A stretch of 64,000 nt of DNA from the NCBI GenBank assembly GCA_032207245.1, contig CM063510.1, positions 43,861,056 through 43,925,055 of the forward strand, given 5' to 3'. The notes below the pieces were generated by a model. That model did not search any database, was not told the DNA's origin, and saw only the letters and a list, made by a program, of their open reading frames with translations. The DNA is from Pardosa pseudoannulata (Eukaryota; Arthropoda; Arachnida; Araneae; Lycosidae). The translations under genes and the position numbers were made by a program. Of the stretch, positions 48,551 through 60,970 are shown one piece after another (the first letter of the stretch is position 1; each line of letters begins with the position of its first letter).

Positions 48551-48745
48551 ATGTGTGACTATATTTTTCTTTTGTTTTGGGCTGAATTCGGAGGCCTCTT
48601 TTTTCCTGTGATAGTACATGTGCTGTCCACTCCACCAGTGTGTCATCTTCCAGTGTTATCACTTGTATCGCCGGGAAGATTCTTTCGCAAACATGTAACA
48701 TTTCAACTGGAATGTCAGTGACATTTTGTTCGTCATTAGAGAAGG
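48551..48745 (-). CDS. Candidate internal exon, 65 codons, function unknown
   Basis: On the minus strand a strong acceptor (TTTATTTTTTATCCACAG) precedes 195 bases of open frame, which end at CACACAT followed by a GTAAGG donor. The peptide is protein-like and acidic to polar (TDIPVEMLHVCERIFPAIQV, then ITLEDDTLVEWTAHVL). The frame is also open upstream through the presumed intron, so the 5' boundary is inferred from the acceptor. No domain is recognised. It could join the 40.3-kb candidate exon in one minus-strand gene, but intervening exons were not found. Confidence 0.4.
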
Positions 48746-49506
48746 CTGTGGATAAAAAATAAACCTGCCTCCAGAATCTATACCCAGAGCACTTGGCCCG
48801 TTTTTTGTATGGAAGCACGAATGTCACGATATTGGACTCCGTAGGTATGCTCGCTTACATCACAGTAATGAAATTATCATCTGTGGACTGATGACATCAT
48901 GCTCTGGAAGATTTTTTTGTAAAATGGTCTCTTTAGAGAATCAGATATGGTGGAGGGCATTTTCATCACGGTTTACACAACTTAACTGCATCTAAAACGA
49001 GACTTGACTTCTTTTTTGGGATTGGATTACATAGTGTTAAGGCAGTGTGTAGTACAATTATCATCTCATGATTTTTTGGTTGCCAATTTCAGCTTGAGTC
49101 TAAAATAATAATTTTGTTTTGATGTCATTTGATTTCTAACACCAAATAATTATTTTTTATATAACAGATTTAACCTTAGTTCAATTTAACCTTTTCTAAA
49201 AGCTCTAAAAAATCTGTTCTTATATGCAATAAATCACATTCACTGTTAACCTGATTTGACTTTTAAAGGAACATATTTTCAGAGTGTTTTGTGGTTTCCT
49301 CACATTTTGAATACTTCTGACCAGTTTTTCTGATATTCACTACTGAAAATAAATCATTTTTAACTCAAATTAATGATTTCGCTTTTAATCTTCAAATAAA
49401 AAGAAGAAAGTTGGAACGAGTGCTGCACTTCAATTCAGCAACTAAGGCTCAGCCTACAATTAGAGAAAAACACATACCAGGAAAAGTTCAATGGTAAAAC
49501 AGGTGA

Positions 49507-49685
49507 ACGAATCGATGAATGGTTAAGATGTTGATCTTCGGCACCGAAGTTCATGGGTTTGTATCCCACTGTGGCATGGATGTTCGTAGCCGTTTAGAAT
49601 CGACTTTAAGCAGTAGATCCCGGTCTCATTAGCCCTCGTGTTGCAAAAAAGAGACCGTAGCGCTCCACACGCAACCAAACCAATT
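49507..49685 (+). mobile_element. SINE, family A, near full length
   Basis: It has CGATGAATGGTTAAGATG (A-box area), a CTTCGGCACCGAAGTTCATG block, then GCATGGATGTTCGTAGCCG. These are followed by CTTTAAGCAGTAGATCCCGG, CTCATTAGCCCTCGTGTTGC and CGTAGCGCTCC, the full module order. Confidence 0.9.
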
Positions 49686-49744
49686 AATGGTGAACCGATT
49701 ATTTGAAAATTTCATTTGATACTGTTTTAAAAAAATGCAAGTGG

Positions 49745-50160
49745 AAAAGGATTCCTGTGGTCAGCTCCCGTGCCATGAGTAAAGAAGGTAGATAAAGAGG
49801 ATGTAACGGACAGAGTGTGAAAGTGGAAAAGTTTGACATTGTCAACCCCCATGTTATAGCATAAGGAAAGTAGGAGAAGATGGTGTACAGGACAGGGTAT
49901 GCAAGTGGGGAGGATGACAGTCAACAACGCCTTAATTCTATTCAAAGTGTTTCATTTCTCTGTGGTCAAGCGCCGGGTTATGCGTAAGGAAGGTATAGAA
50001 AGAAGGCTTAACGGACAGGATATGAAAAAGGAAAAGGTTGACAGTGGTCAATACTTGTATTATGCATAAGGAAGGCAGGAGAAGATAGTGTGCAGGACAA
50101 GGTTTGCAAGTGGTAGCGATGACAGTCAACAACGCCTTAATTCTATTTAAAGTGTTTTAT
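49745..50160. repeat. Two-level tandem repeat (about 84 and 205 bp)
   Basis: TCAACAACGCCTTAATTCTA recurs at 49921 and 50126 (205 bases). Within each 205-base unit, the motif GGTCAA..CC.GTGTTATGC.TAAGGAAGG occurs twice about 84 bases apart. Two small minus-strand frames only reflect the repeat. Confidence 0.85.
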
Positions 50161-51089
50161 TTGTTTGTTCATTTATGCCTTCTTTTTTATATTTTATAGT
50201 GCTAAGTAAGTATTGAGATAGTATATAAATAGCACTCCCGTTTAGAGCTGCCGATCCAATTGGCCCATTTTAGAATTTACGATTCACTACTAAGTGTCTA
50301 TTGAAATGTCTAAGATTGCCATTTGACCTATTTTAGAAGTTTTGATTCGGTAATAAGTATGTATTGGAGTAAGTAATACCTGCTTATTCACACTAACGTA
50401 TTTTAGAATTTACGATCCAACGTCATAGAATACCAATAAATCATGCATTCTTCTGTAATTTAAAAATAAATGTAGTTTTGCCATAATAGAGCATTCTAAA
50501 TATGGTATGAGTATTCGTAGAAGACCAAAAATATGCAGTAAAGGAAACGGTACCAATAAAATGGGATGAGTTTTTTTTTGCTTTTTTTATGACCATTTCA
50601 GTATGAGGGTACCATTATAAAGTTAAATTCGTGTAACAATGAATGCTTGTATGAAATCCTAATCGTTCTGCACTTTAGAACTTTGTTATATATTTATATA
50701 TATATATGGACTATAGTGTGAGGCACAATATGGACTTTGATCTAAATATTTTCCAGTTATATTGCCTCAATTTTAGCAAATTATTTATTCTCGATCTTTA
50801 GCTAATGATTATTTATATTCTGGTTTTGCCAACTCACCTGTAATATAAGGTGTGCTTCTGCGGCTGTTTTTCCCGATGACCGCACTCCTCGTTTCTGTAC
50901 CTGCTAGCCTATTGTTACTGGAGCAGGTATCGTGGGTTCGCTGATAGCTTATCTTGGTGATAATTATTGCAGCGACAAAATCGTAGACTAAATATTTATT
51001 ATTTTCAAATTTGATTAACATATGTACACTGAAGATCGTTAACCACAAACATGGCTGAAAAAAACCCGAGAATGACCAAATAGTGCCAA

Positions 51090-51360
51090 GCGGCCTGCAC
51101 CTCTCTCGGTCTCAGCTCTTCTTCATGAATATCCGTTCTCCCTCGTTCCGAGCGGGCATCCCCTCCATTGCTGTTGGCGAGGGCCGGGGTGGAATCCCCC
51201 CCCTCTTGGTCAGGCTTTCGCCTCCATGGGAAAATTTCCTTCTCCGCAGCTGGCGCGGACGGGGGTGGTAACCTTCCCCCTCCTGTTGAACTTTCTCCTC
51301 CCTGGAGTAGGGCTTATCTACCCTCTCTCGATGCTTCCATCTTCGCTCCTTAGTGCCGTA
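51090..51360. other. G+C-rich, pyrimidine-biased segment, unassigned
   Basis: This stretch is rich in CCTCC and TCTCC blocks and has overlapping short frames in all plus-strand phases. Internal similarity (GCGAGGGCCGGGGTGGAATC / GGCGCGGACGGGGGTGGTAA) suggests a 75-80-base duplication. It might be part of an LTR or a CpG-rich fragment; no gene was recognised. Confidence 0.35.
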
Positions 51361-52594
51361 AAAAAATCCAGGTGTCCATGTAACACAAACTCGAGTATTG
51401 AGTCTAGTATTACATCACCCTAAAGAATGTCCATTTTGGTGTCCACTATAGTAAGTCTGAACTAATGTATAAGAACTATAATAAGCAATATAGTAACTAA
51501 AGTCCTCAAGTGTCTGAATTAAAGAGAAGAAGGCCAAATAATTCAAATGGTGAACGGTGTTAACGAGAAAGTTAGAACAAGAGTTAGATAGGCTTAATAA
51601 CCACCGTGTAAAGGAACACTTGCCGCTCAAATTCAAGTTGGCATTGTAGAATATAACTGGGAACTTTAAGTGGTACATTTAATTTTTATATTGTAGTTAA
51701 TTTATTATTAATTTAACATGGTATAATGGAGAGTTTCTCCAGTCTTAACAGCAAGTTAATGGAAGTTTGCAGTTAGCTACCAAGAAAATACATGATACTT
51801 ACAATCGGCGATTAGCTGTAATCAACTATATAACTTGCAGATATTTTTAAAATAACGTTCTCTGTCAAATCGAGTTATTTATCAAATCATTATTGAGTTA
51901 TCATGTTTCATACATACACTAAGGTAGTGCTCCTAATCAGGGACTAACTAGGTCCTTTAGCGCCCGTGGAAAAAAACCAAATATAGTGAAAAAATATATA
52001 AACACGTTTTTTTTTCTATATCATATATTCATAATAAACTCAAAATATTTTGTTAATTCTTAAAATGTTCCAGTATATTAATTTTTAATTTTTCTTCTAT
52101 TTTTACCTTATTAATATTTAAAAATATTTTTGAACACTTTGGGGATATTGCTGATACACTGAATGGTTTATTTGAGGGGAATATTTTTTATTTACACGTT
52201 GAATTTTCATAAAAAAGTGGCGAATTTCTAAATTTAAATTTAGTTTTAATAACTTTAGTAAGTTTAAAATTTAAATCGAATACCCGAATTTATGTTAAAG
52301 CATATTAGGGGTGTTTCGTAAATATTTTGTAAGAATCTATAACAAGTTTAGTCTCTACACTCATTTTAAAAAATAAGAAAATTCACAAAAAAAAGTTTTA
52401 ATACACATTGGATTTTCTAATGAAAATAAATCATTTTTTCACCTTTTTCCTTATTTCTAGTAGGGTCGAATCGTCCTCTTTCGGACTCCATTTATCTCCC
52501 TGTGAGACACCCCTAAAATCAATGCACCCGTGGCAAGTGCTACCTTTTCACACGTCCTAGTTACGGTCCTGCTCCTAACTGTCAAATTTTAGCT

Positions 52595-52825
52595 TTATTG
52601 TATGACCATTTCAGTGGATAACTCTTCTTGTATATTTAGATTTTTCCCTTCTTTGGAATAGGCCCGAAAAAAAATGTTTTCTACCGTTGTCTCGGTAGTC
52701 AAACCGCAGTTAAAAGGACTATCTTCGTCGATCACGTGGCTGTCCCCGAATTCCTCGAACTCGTCCAATGCGGCGTTTCCCGAAATTAGCGGGAGCGTTC
52801 CGCAACGCGAGGTCAGCACCACCTG
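52595..52825 (-). CDS. Candidate terminal exon, about 76 codons
   Basis: On the minus strand a pyrimidine-rich acceptor (CTTCCTCTCTCTTCTATAG) precedes an open frame that ends at a TAA overlapping AATAAA. The peptide is acidic with G+C-rich third positions (ALDEFEEFGDSHVIDEDSPF, then TTETTVENIFFRAYSKEG), unlike the flanking AT-rich DNA. No domain is recognised. A plus-strand frame (52674-53003) overlaps it and looks like a shadow. The TAA-AATAAA overlap would place the poly-A signal immediately at the stop, which is unusual. Confidence 0.4.
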   Translation of the reverse strand, partial: QVVLTSRCGTLPLISGNAALDEFEEFGDSHVIDEDSPFNCGLTTETTVENIFFRAYSKEGKNLNIQEELSTEMVIQ

Positions 52826-53103
52826 CTATAGAAGAGAGAGGAAGGCGATCGTCTGCATTTCACTCTCTGGAGCGGCATTCCGCGCGTTTGTTCGAGAAAC
52901 CCCATTTCTTCCCAGACACATTAGACGCGTGCATCCCTCATCCTGGGAACGACCTCCATCGCATTACCACGCAAACGATTTCTTTTCATTTATCTCCAAA
53001 TAGAAAAGAAATACTCTTTTTATTCCTCCTCTACCCCCCTCCTTTACTGACATGTTGTGAAGGAAGATCCCCCAAACCGTAACTGGCACAGTTTCTGGCT
53101 CAC

Positions 53104-53277
53104 ACAATGGAGTGGATCTCCGCTCGCTTTCGCGTCGACTGATACGTGTGCTTCTTGTAATTGATACGTTTAGAGGTTTCACGCCTTGTCGCGTTTGCTT
53201 TGCGCGCGATCACGCTTTGGGATTCATTTTTCTTCCAGATTTTGGTCCACTTATGAGACGTCCAACAACTTAAAAGG
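53104..53277 (-). CDS. Candidate penultimate exon, basic, weak
   Basis: On the minus strand TTATTTAAACTGAAACAG is a plausible acceptor, followed by 58 open codons rich in Lys and Arg (WTKIWKKNESQSVIARKANA, then STRKRAEIHSI). A GTGTGA donor follows. Joining to the CAG-GTG-GTG start of the next exon keeps the frame in phase 0. The donor was chosen partly for that reason, so the model is weak. Confidence 0.22.
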
Positions 53278-55094
53278 GTCTGGGACACAAACTGTTTCAG
53301 TTTAAATAATATTGCAAGCTTTTTAAATGGATATAGTTTTTTGTATATGTACATAAATTTTGCTTTTTTTATTGCTGAAATTATTATTATAACCTTTCCG
53401 ACACATGCTTGCACAATTTGAAATCCGTTATCTTTGATATTTCAAAAGTTACGCAGATAATTTCCTTTATAGAGAGATTTTTCCTCCTTAGATTTCATGC
53501 CAAGACTTTTTTATTGTATTTATGAAACAAATGCTAAATTTCTTTATACATAATATATATATTGTATAAAATAAAGCTGTGCACTGAAACAGCATTAAGT
53601 TACTTATTTTCTTTTTTATAAACACATATGTGTAAGAAACACAAATTTCTTCTCTTTCACTGTAAATGTTCAAGTTTTAGAGATATTTCAAAACACATGT
53701 ACTGTATTCCGTAGAAGATTCTAATGTAGCCTCCACACTATGGCCAATTGTTTCCTACTTCCTGATGGTGACCTTGAAATATGGTTCACAGGTTGCATCC
53801 ACACGTTGGGCTACTAAATCAGCCGAGAGCGTGGATTCGATTATAGGGTCTACTGCGCACTTTAGTTGCGCATCTGGCTGCCTTTGATCTTTGGAGAAAA
53901 ACCGCCTTCGAAGCCATCGTCCGCCAAGGCTATTTTATTGTCTCCCACCATCGACCACGATTAGCCATATCTCCTCCACTCGGTGGTAATGGCTTGCAGT
54001 GGACCATAGTGGGGAGAGGCCTTTAGAGATCTAAAAAATGAAAGAAAATATTTTTTTAAAGTTGATTTATTTGTAATATACATGGGCCAGGTTTCCGATA
54101 CCTCCTTCGAAGAACGTTGCCGCCATTTAAGTGAAATGGACCTATTGCTTTGGTAATCTAGCCAGTTCTTCAATTCAGGGAAAAGGTAAAAATGATCCGA
54201 TGCTATGCCGAAACTATCAAATGCATCCTATTTATGGCTGTAGTAGACGTTTCACTAAGCGAAATTTGCTGGGAAACTAGATATTTTTTTTTATCTCATT
54301 AGCACTTGGAGTGCTATGGGGGTCGCTAGTAACCGGGACGACACTGACTTTGTTCGTAACGCCATAGAAGTCACTGATAACCTCATTAAAATAGATGCAT
54401 TACAAATTATTGTACAAATTATAATTTATCTCTTGTAATTAATACGTTGAGAGCGACGCCTGTCCATGGATACTGAAGCTGGATTTTTCGTTTTCTGGTC
54501 TTTAGTCCCTCAGTGCTGACAATGGCCTTGTCGTTCGAGCGACAGGTTGAAATCAGAATGAGTACTGAGTGCATTTTACATTACTAAATATTTTTGAGTT
54601 GCACCCACAGATTTAATACACTTTATATGTGAAAGTTTCGTTATATAGAGTTCATATTACAATCAAAAAGGAGGGGGGTATCAACTATTTATTATTATAG
54701 TCTAAAATATAAAATTTGAACATATAACGGCTAATTGCGAGTTATACTTCACAGTGTTAATGTACATTAAATTGAAATTATTCGTCATATAGTGTGCTGA
54801 TTGCTTTTAGTCAAGGAGATACACAACTGGACGTTATAGCAATCCTAAATATAAATTTTAGAATTAGGAAGTTTCTTTCTTTAACCCCTTGGGGACCAGC
54901 ATTTAAAAGCTATACGAGTCGCTATACAAAATTTCAATTAGACTTGGACTTGTGTACCATTCTCTTCAAGGTTATCCGACTGCATTTTATTTTATAACTG
55001 CTAGTTGATTAGGCTTCTCCTTGCCCAGAGCCCGGACAAGTAAAAACAATAGAGGCTACACAATTATTGTGACCGGCAGTTATTATTTTGCTGG

Positions 55095-55097
<3 letters not shown>

Positions 55098-55179
<82 letters not shown>
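55098..55179. repeat. (CA)n(TA)n compound microsatellite
   Basis: CA repeats to 55133 continue as TA repeats to 55178, followed by TGTCGTGGTCC. Confidence 0.95.
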
Positions 55180-55182
<3 letters not shown>

Positions 55183-55513
55183 GTGGTCCAGTGTTAAGGC
55201 GAATGGAAAACAGTCGTTCTTGATAACAATAGGTTTATTAAATCATAGCTTAATTTAAAATCAAAATTTGCGCAATTTTCATTTATTCGTCGAAGACACG
55301 CGTAGAGTGTGCTGACAGCTCCATTTCCACACGTTAACTGACTCTTATCTGTTTGCAAACTCATCAAATTTTTCCAAAGTGCTTCCGCCTGACGGGATTA
55401 TCTTAAAATCTTATGCGAGCGTGGGTCTTTTTCATTTATTTTATTATTATAAAAAAGTTCGCTTTTTAAAACCGTTTATAACTAACGTAATTTCCACTAC
55501 TCCTTTTAGATCT

Positions 55514-55516
<3 letters not shown>

Positions 55517-55575
<59 letters not shown>
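55517..55575. repeat. (TA)n microsatellite
   Basis: About 59 bases of TA. Confidence 0.95.
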
Positions 55576-55579
<4 letters not shown>

Positions 55580-56786
55580 TTGTATATATTTCTGTACTAT
55601 ATTGCTTATATGCTTGTAGTCTTTTGTGTTAATGTAGATTGAATTATTCTCTAATAAAGTAGGGTGAATGTAATTTCTTCCCACTCGCCCTTGACTGCTA
55701 AAAACCTTGTGGTTGACAGCGAGTGTAGGTCGCTTCAGTCCTATAGATAAAACCTCAACATTGTATGTCTAATCGTTTTTCATTTATGCTTTACAAAATT
55801 AATATATGTTATATTAAAATCTTTCGTTATGTAGACTGTAGATTGCAGTCAAAAGGGGAAATATACAACCACACGTTATAAAAGTCCTAAATACTAATTT
55901 ATAACTTTTTACAGCTACCCGTTCTTGAGCTATGCGAAATACATACGCACAAACGTCTAAATGAAATTAGTCGAAAACCAAAACAAGATTGGTCAAAATG
56001 GACATTTAAAGTTTCAAAATTAAAGTTTTCTTGTACACACATACAGATGTAACACTGAAACTTTTCAAAATTTATTCAATCTTGGTAAAGAGGAGTAATT
56101 TCGTTGAAATCTGAAAACTGGAAATTTTTCGTTGTTGTGATACTTTCTTTACTTTATTTATACAAAGAAGTAAAAATAGATATTTGTGAGAATCAATTTT
56201 CGAAATACCTTGAATAAAAACCGAAAAAAACCCCAAATATTTAAAGAACAGAAATAATAGTGGTGTGTTTACGGAATACCTTCCAAAAATACCTATTTGT
56301 ACGGTAATGTAATCCTGCATAACATGGTGCTTTGGAGAAACGTGAGTAAAGACACGATCGTGACTAGAAAACAGCATATTCGTTTGATGCCCAAATTACT
56401 AGTTTAGGCCGGAAGGTACATTTCTGGACGATTCCAAATAAATCACAATAATTTTTTCGTTTGTTCAGAAAACGATATAAAGTGTAAATTTTTTTAAACC
56501 TAATTTTTCATTAAAAAATATTAAGTTTTTTATTAAATAACTCTTAAAAATATGCTTTCAGCTACAATTGAATAATAAAATAGAACATCAGTTACAACTG
56601 AATAATAAAATAGAACATAAACTACAATTGAATAGTAAAATAGCTTGAAAATGAATTAAATAAATTCAAGGAATTAAAAATAAAAAAGCAGTTCTAACAT
56701 CATTTTGTGTCGTATGATTGATATTCACTTTAAAAACAAATAATAGTTTATGTCATATTTGATACATGGTGAATTGAGTTACTACA

Positions 56787-57690
56787 GCTCAATCTGAATG
56801 ATAGCAGAGCGTTGCCTTTATGTTATTATTAGCATGGATGTTCGTAAAAGTCTGGAATAGGCTATAATATATAAGTCCCGGTACCTAAAGCTGAAGCTGT
56901 ATGGTGGAAGGGCGTTACCTTTCAGAATTGAAATTCGTGTTTTTGAATTGCATTGTTACCAGGGATGTCCGATGCATTCTCAAATCGGCTGTAAAATGTA
57001 GCTCCCAATAACTAAAGCTCAAGTCGAATGCTGGTAGTAAGTTAGCTTTCGATAAGAAGATAATGCTTTTTAATTTCGTTGTTGGAATGGATATCCGTAC
57101 CAGTCTGGTAAGGACTGTAAAATGTAGGTCCCGGTAACTTAGGCTTATGTTGAATGGAGGTAGAATGTTGTCTTTCGGTAAAATAGTTCGGGCTACCAAA
57201 CTTCATAGCTGGTGGGGATATTCGCAGCCGTCTGGAATAGTCTATAATATGTAAGTCCTGGTACCTAAGGCTGATGCTGAATAGTGGCAGGGCGTTGCCT
57301 TTCAAAGCAGAAATTCGTGTTTTTGAATTGCATTGGTACCATGGATTTCTGTAGCATTCTGAAATCGGCTGTAAAATGTAGTTCCTGGTAACTAAAGCTC
57401 AAGCCGAATGGTGGTAGTGAGTTACCTTTCGATACAGGAGATAACGTTTATTTAATTTCGTTGTTGGAATGGATATCCGTACCAGTCTGTTATGGACTGT
57501 AAAATGTAGACCCCGGTAACTTAAGCTTATGTTGAATGGTGGTAGAACGTTGCCTTCAGGTAAAAAAGTTCGTGTTTTCGAATTTCATACTTAGTGTGGA
57601 TGTTCGTAGCAGTCCAGAATCGGCTGTAAAATGTAGGTCCAGGTCTAACTCTCGTGTTGTAAAAAATTTATCATGACGCTCCAAATCAAT
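56787..57690 (+). mobile_element. SINE-derived heptamer with three-unit higher-order repeat
   Basis: Seven monomers of 103-128 bases begin at 56787, 56890, 57017, 57143, 57270, 57397 and 57525. Each resembles the 5' three quarters of a family A SINE: GCTGAATGGTGGTAG-type head, ATGGATGTTCGTAGC block, GGCTGTAAAATGTAGGTCCC block. Only the last carries the SINE 3' module (CTCTCGTGTTGTAAAA, ACGCTCCAAATCAA). Monomers 2 and 5, 3 and 6, and 4 and 7 share private variants and lie 380-382 bases apart, so the unit of amplification was a trimer. Confidence 0.9.
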
Positions 57691-58574
57691 CTTCAATCTC
57701 CTCAGCTCATAGTTTTCATGTTAAGATAAGTTTTAATGTCAGCATATTTAGTGTTCGATAAATTTCTTCTTTTGTCTTCATAACACGTTTTTCTTTATAC
57801 CATCAGAGTAAATATTTTGTCTTGATTTCATTATGTACTAAGACTGTGGCTTTTAGGCCGTTCTTGAATTAATATCTTGACAAATATTCCATGTCTAGCA
57901 ACTTCTCAATAATTTTTATCGAAGTCGATTTAAACATGACCTAAATATAAGAAATACAGTAGTAACTTGACATAGAGTTTGTTCAGTTACAATTCCCTCA
58001 TTATTTTTCCTTGCGTTACGAACAAAAATCTCAGATACGGGAGAGTTTCAGTGAAAAATAGATTAAAAGATAAAAAAAAAATCCGTGAAGTATAAACTTA
58101 AAGTGAAATGAAATTTTTTAATGGCGTAACTTGTTGAGGTTTGTTTTGATTCCCAATGTTAAGCATTTATCATGGATACGATAGTCACAGACATTATTTA
58201 TTACCCGAACACAATAAGTAACATATACTACACATAACGATTTCTATAATTAACAATAGAGTTCTAGCATTTTGTACCCAGTTCGGCGCCAGACAGTGTC
58301 TGTTCTGAAAACTGGAGTTTTTTTTTTTTTTCACCTTTAGCAACCTTTTACTGTTGCAGTTGTCTTACACGTAGCAACAACGTCGTTTTAAGGTGCGTTT
58401 CTTTCTTGCTTAAACATACGGTAATGAAACCAATTTATTTTTTTTACATTTTCTCTTATCCGGTTTTATTATGATTATATGCAGTATTTATTCTTAATAA
58501 ATGCACGTTTCTTAGGTCAAAAACCCTAAAAAAACAAATGCACAAAAATAATTAGTGATTATTAGAAAACTAGC

Positions 58575-59250
58575 TTGAATTAATTTAATTTTTAAAAAGG
58601 AAATTAAAAATCAGCACAAAACTGGACTTAAAAATTAGATTTGACCTCATCATCCGAGATTACCATTACACATCTGGTGGTGGACATCCGTTCACTGGTT
58701 GATGCCGGTAACCAACCACAAATATCCCACTAAATTATCTTTTAATTTCACTTCATTAATTTTTAAAACGGAAATTAAAAATGAGATCAAAACTGGATTT
58801 AAAAATTAGATTTGACCTCATCATCCGAGATTACCATTACACATCTGGTGGTGGACATCCGTTCACTGGTTGATACCGGTGACCAACCACAAATATCCCA
58901 CTAAATTATCTTTTAATTTCACTTCATTAATTTTTAAAAGGAAATTAAAAATGAGATCAAAACTGGATTTAAAAATTAGATTTGACCTCATCATCCGAGA
59001 TTACCATTACACATCTGGTGGTGGACATCCGTTCACTGGTTGATACCAATGACCAACCACAAATATCCCACTAAATTATCTTTTAATTTCACTTCATTAA
59101 TTTTTAAAGCGGAAAGGAAAACTGGGAACAAAACTGGATTTAAAAATTAGATTTGACCTCATCATCCGAGATTACCATTACACATCTGGTGGTGGACATC
59201 CGTTCACTGGTTGATACCGGTGACCAACCACAAATATCCCACTAAATTAT
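58575..59250. repeat. 171-bp tandem array, four units, inside family R
   Basis: GACCTCATCATCCGAGATTA recurs at 58643, 58814, 58984 and 59155. Each unit includes GTGGTGGACATCCGTTCACTG and GACCAACCACAAATATCCC. Units differ by only a few bases. Other family R copies (11.0 and 12.4 kb) have one unit, so this copy was amplified. Confidence 0.95.
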
Positions 59251-60100
59251 CTTTTTTATTTTTGGTATTTTATCTTTTTTTTAAATCTTTTATTTAGGTT
59301 TTGTATTGATTACATTATTCGTTTTAGTTTCTCTTCGGCTTATTTTTTTCAATTTACCATTTACTGATGTTAATTTAACTAAACTAACACATTTCAGTGA
59401 TTATTCTCAAAAACCCATTGTTGGGGGCAAAATTAACTTTTCGTCTATTTCTAATTTCATATTTTATGCAATTGTGAAATAATAACACTTAAAATAACTT
59501 TAATGTTTTTGCTTGAACTTTAAAATCTTATTTATTTATCTTATTTTAAATTTATTTTTCTATTTCGATTTTTACATTCACATGTTTATTCTTCCACTTA
59601 AACTGTACAAATTGTTATGAATCCCCACAATTTTACAGGTAGTTTCCTAGTTGGAACAACAATAAAAGATGCATGTAAAAACTAACTAGATTAAAGATGT
59701 TTATTTAATATAAGAATAATATCGTAAAATTAAACAGAATGTCATTTATTTTCAGCTTTCGTAACTCTTTTCTGTTTAGAATTCTTAAACTATGGAATCA
59801 TAAAGTTGCCTCCAACGAAACAGAAAAATCTTTATAAATTACAAAATTGGGGATACGGTTTTTTTTTCTTCTATTTGTCGGTATTATTTTAAATAAACTA
59901 ACACTCTTCAGTGATTTTTGGAACATAAAAGCTTTTTGTCTATTTATTATTTCATCTCTCAGGGAATTGGGAAATTAGTGTTTTAAGATCTTTAATTTAT
60001 TTGCTTAAACTTTAAAAGAGCTATTCTTCTATTTTTAAAACTTTAACATGTTTTTTCGTTCATTTAAAATGCACAAATTGTTATCGCAATTGTTATGAAA
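59251..60100. repeat. Body of family R element with about 490-bp internal duplication
   Basis: AACTAACAC...TTCAGTGATT near 59385 recurs near 59897. TTTGCTTGAACTTTAAAATC near 59508 recurs near 60000. CACAAATTGTTAT near 60070 has a match at 59606. It is non-coding and AT-rich. Confidence 0.6.
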
Positions 60101-60640
60101 AGATTAGCCGTAGAATTTTGAAATCTTGTATTTGTGACTCTTATAATATCTTGTATTGCTCATCCTCATTTGATTTTACTCCGCACTTCATAAAGCGAAA
60201 AAAATCAATATAATGCATATTGACGCCTTGCGACATAATTCAAAAACGGTTCGCCGCAAAATGTTGCAATCTTGCATTTATCATTTTTATAATATATTGT
60301 TTTGTTCCTCCTCATTTGATTGCACTTTGCACTCTATTTAACGAAGGAATTTCAATGCAACGTACATTGATGTTGTGGAACAGTACTCCAAAACGATTAG
60401 TCGTAGAATGTTGAAATTTTGTATTTAAGACTATCATAAAATCTATTTGCTCATCTCTGTGTTTGATTGTAATCTGCATTATATATAACGAAAAAATTTC
60501 AGTATAAGGTATATTAACGGTATGGAGTATAACGATAGCTGTAAAATGTTTGCACTTCCATTTTTATAACAATCTGTACTCTGTTTAATAAAAAAAAATA
60601 TTACTAAAACGGTCATTAAAGCTGTATAATATTGTCACGA
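60050..60640. repeat. Degenerate tandem array, about 145-bp unit
   Basis: The landmark GCCGTAGAATTTTGAAATCT and its variants occur at 60108, 60253, 60400, 60538 and, in part, 60621. Linked CTCATCCTCATTTGATT and TTAACGAA blocks stay in register. Confidence 0.75.
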
Positions 60641-60892
60641 AGATTCGAATGAACACACCGTTTAGCCTAACAGACGAATTTATTGAAGCAAAGTAGCAAC
60701 TCGCAACTTTACAAGATCGAGAAGTTGCCTACAATTAGTGGGTATCAGCTTTTATTCCCGAACAGAGTATTCGAGAAATAACTAATTTACATATTAAAGA
60801 AAGGCATAGAATGTTCGAGAACATAAGGTAACAATAAATTAAAAATTAATTAACATTTTTAAATTAAAAATTAATACTATGGACCAACCGCC

Positions 60893-60970
60893 ATGGCGAT
60901 CATCGAACCCTCAAACTACAGGTTTGGATCTGGTGCTTTGACCATTCGGCCACTGAGCTCGGTGGCAAAG
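60893..60970 (-). mobile_element. tRNA-like SINE head or tRNA pseudogene
   Basis: On the minus strand GAGCTCAGTGGCCGAATGGTC has a class-II-tRNA-like A box (TGGCCGAATGG). GAGGGTTCGATGATC is a B box about 40 bases later. The acceptor arms do not pair well, so it is not called a functional tRNA. Confidence 0.5.

Noticed and set aside
52674..53003. 109-codon plus-strand frame over the candidate terminal exon
   Set aside because: It lacks splice or start context and overlaps the better-supported minus-strand frame antisense. It is probably a G+C-driven shadow.
55179..55400. A minus-strand LTR ending at TGTCGTGGTCC next to a compound microsatellite, and a similar TGTCACGAAG boundary at 60633
   Set aside because: Only one edge and a reversed AATAAA could be seen. 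The other edge, a TATA box and target duplications could not be placed.
60893..60970. A functional tRNA gene
   Set aside because: A- and B-box-like motifs are present, but the acceptor and anticodon stems do not pair acceptably. A SINE head or pseudogene is more likely.
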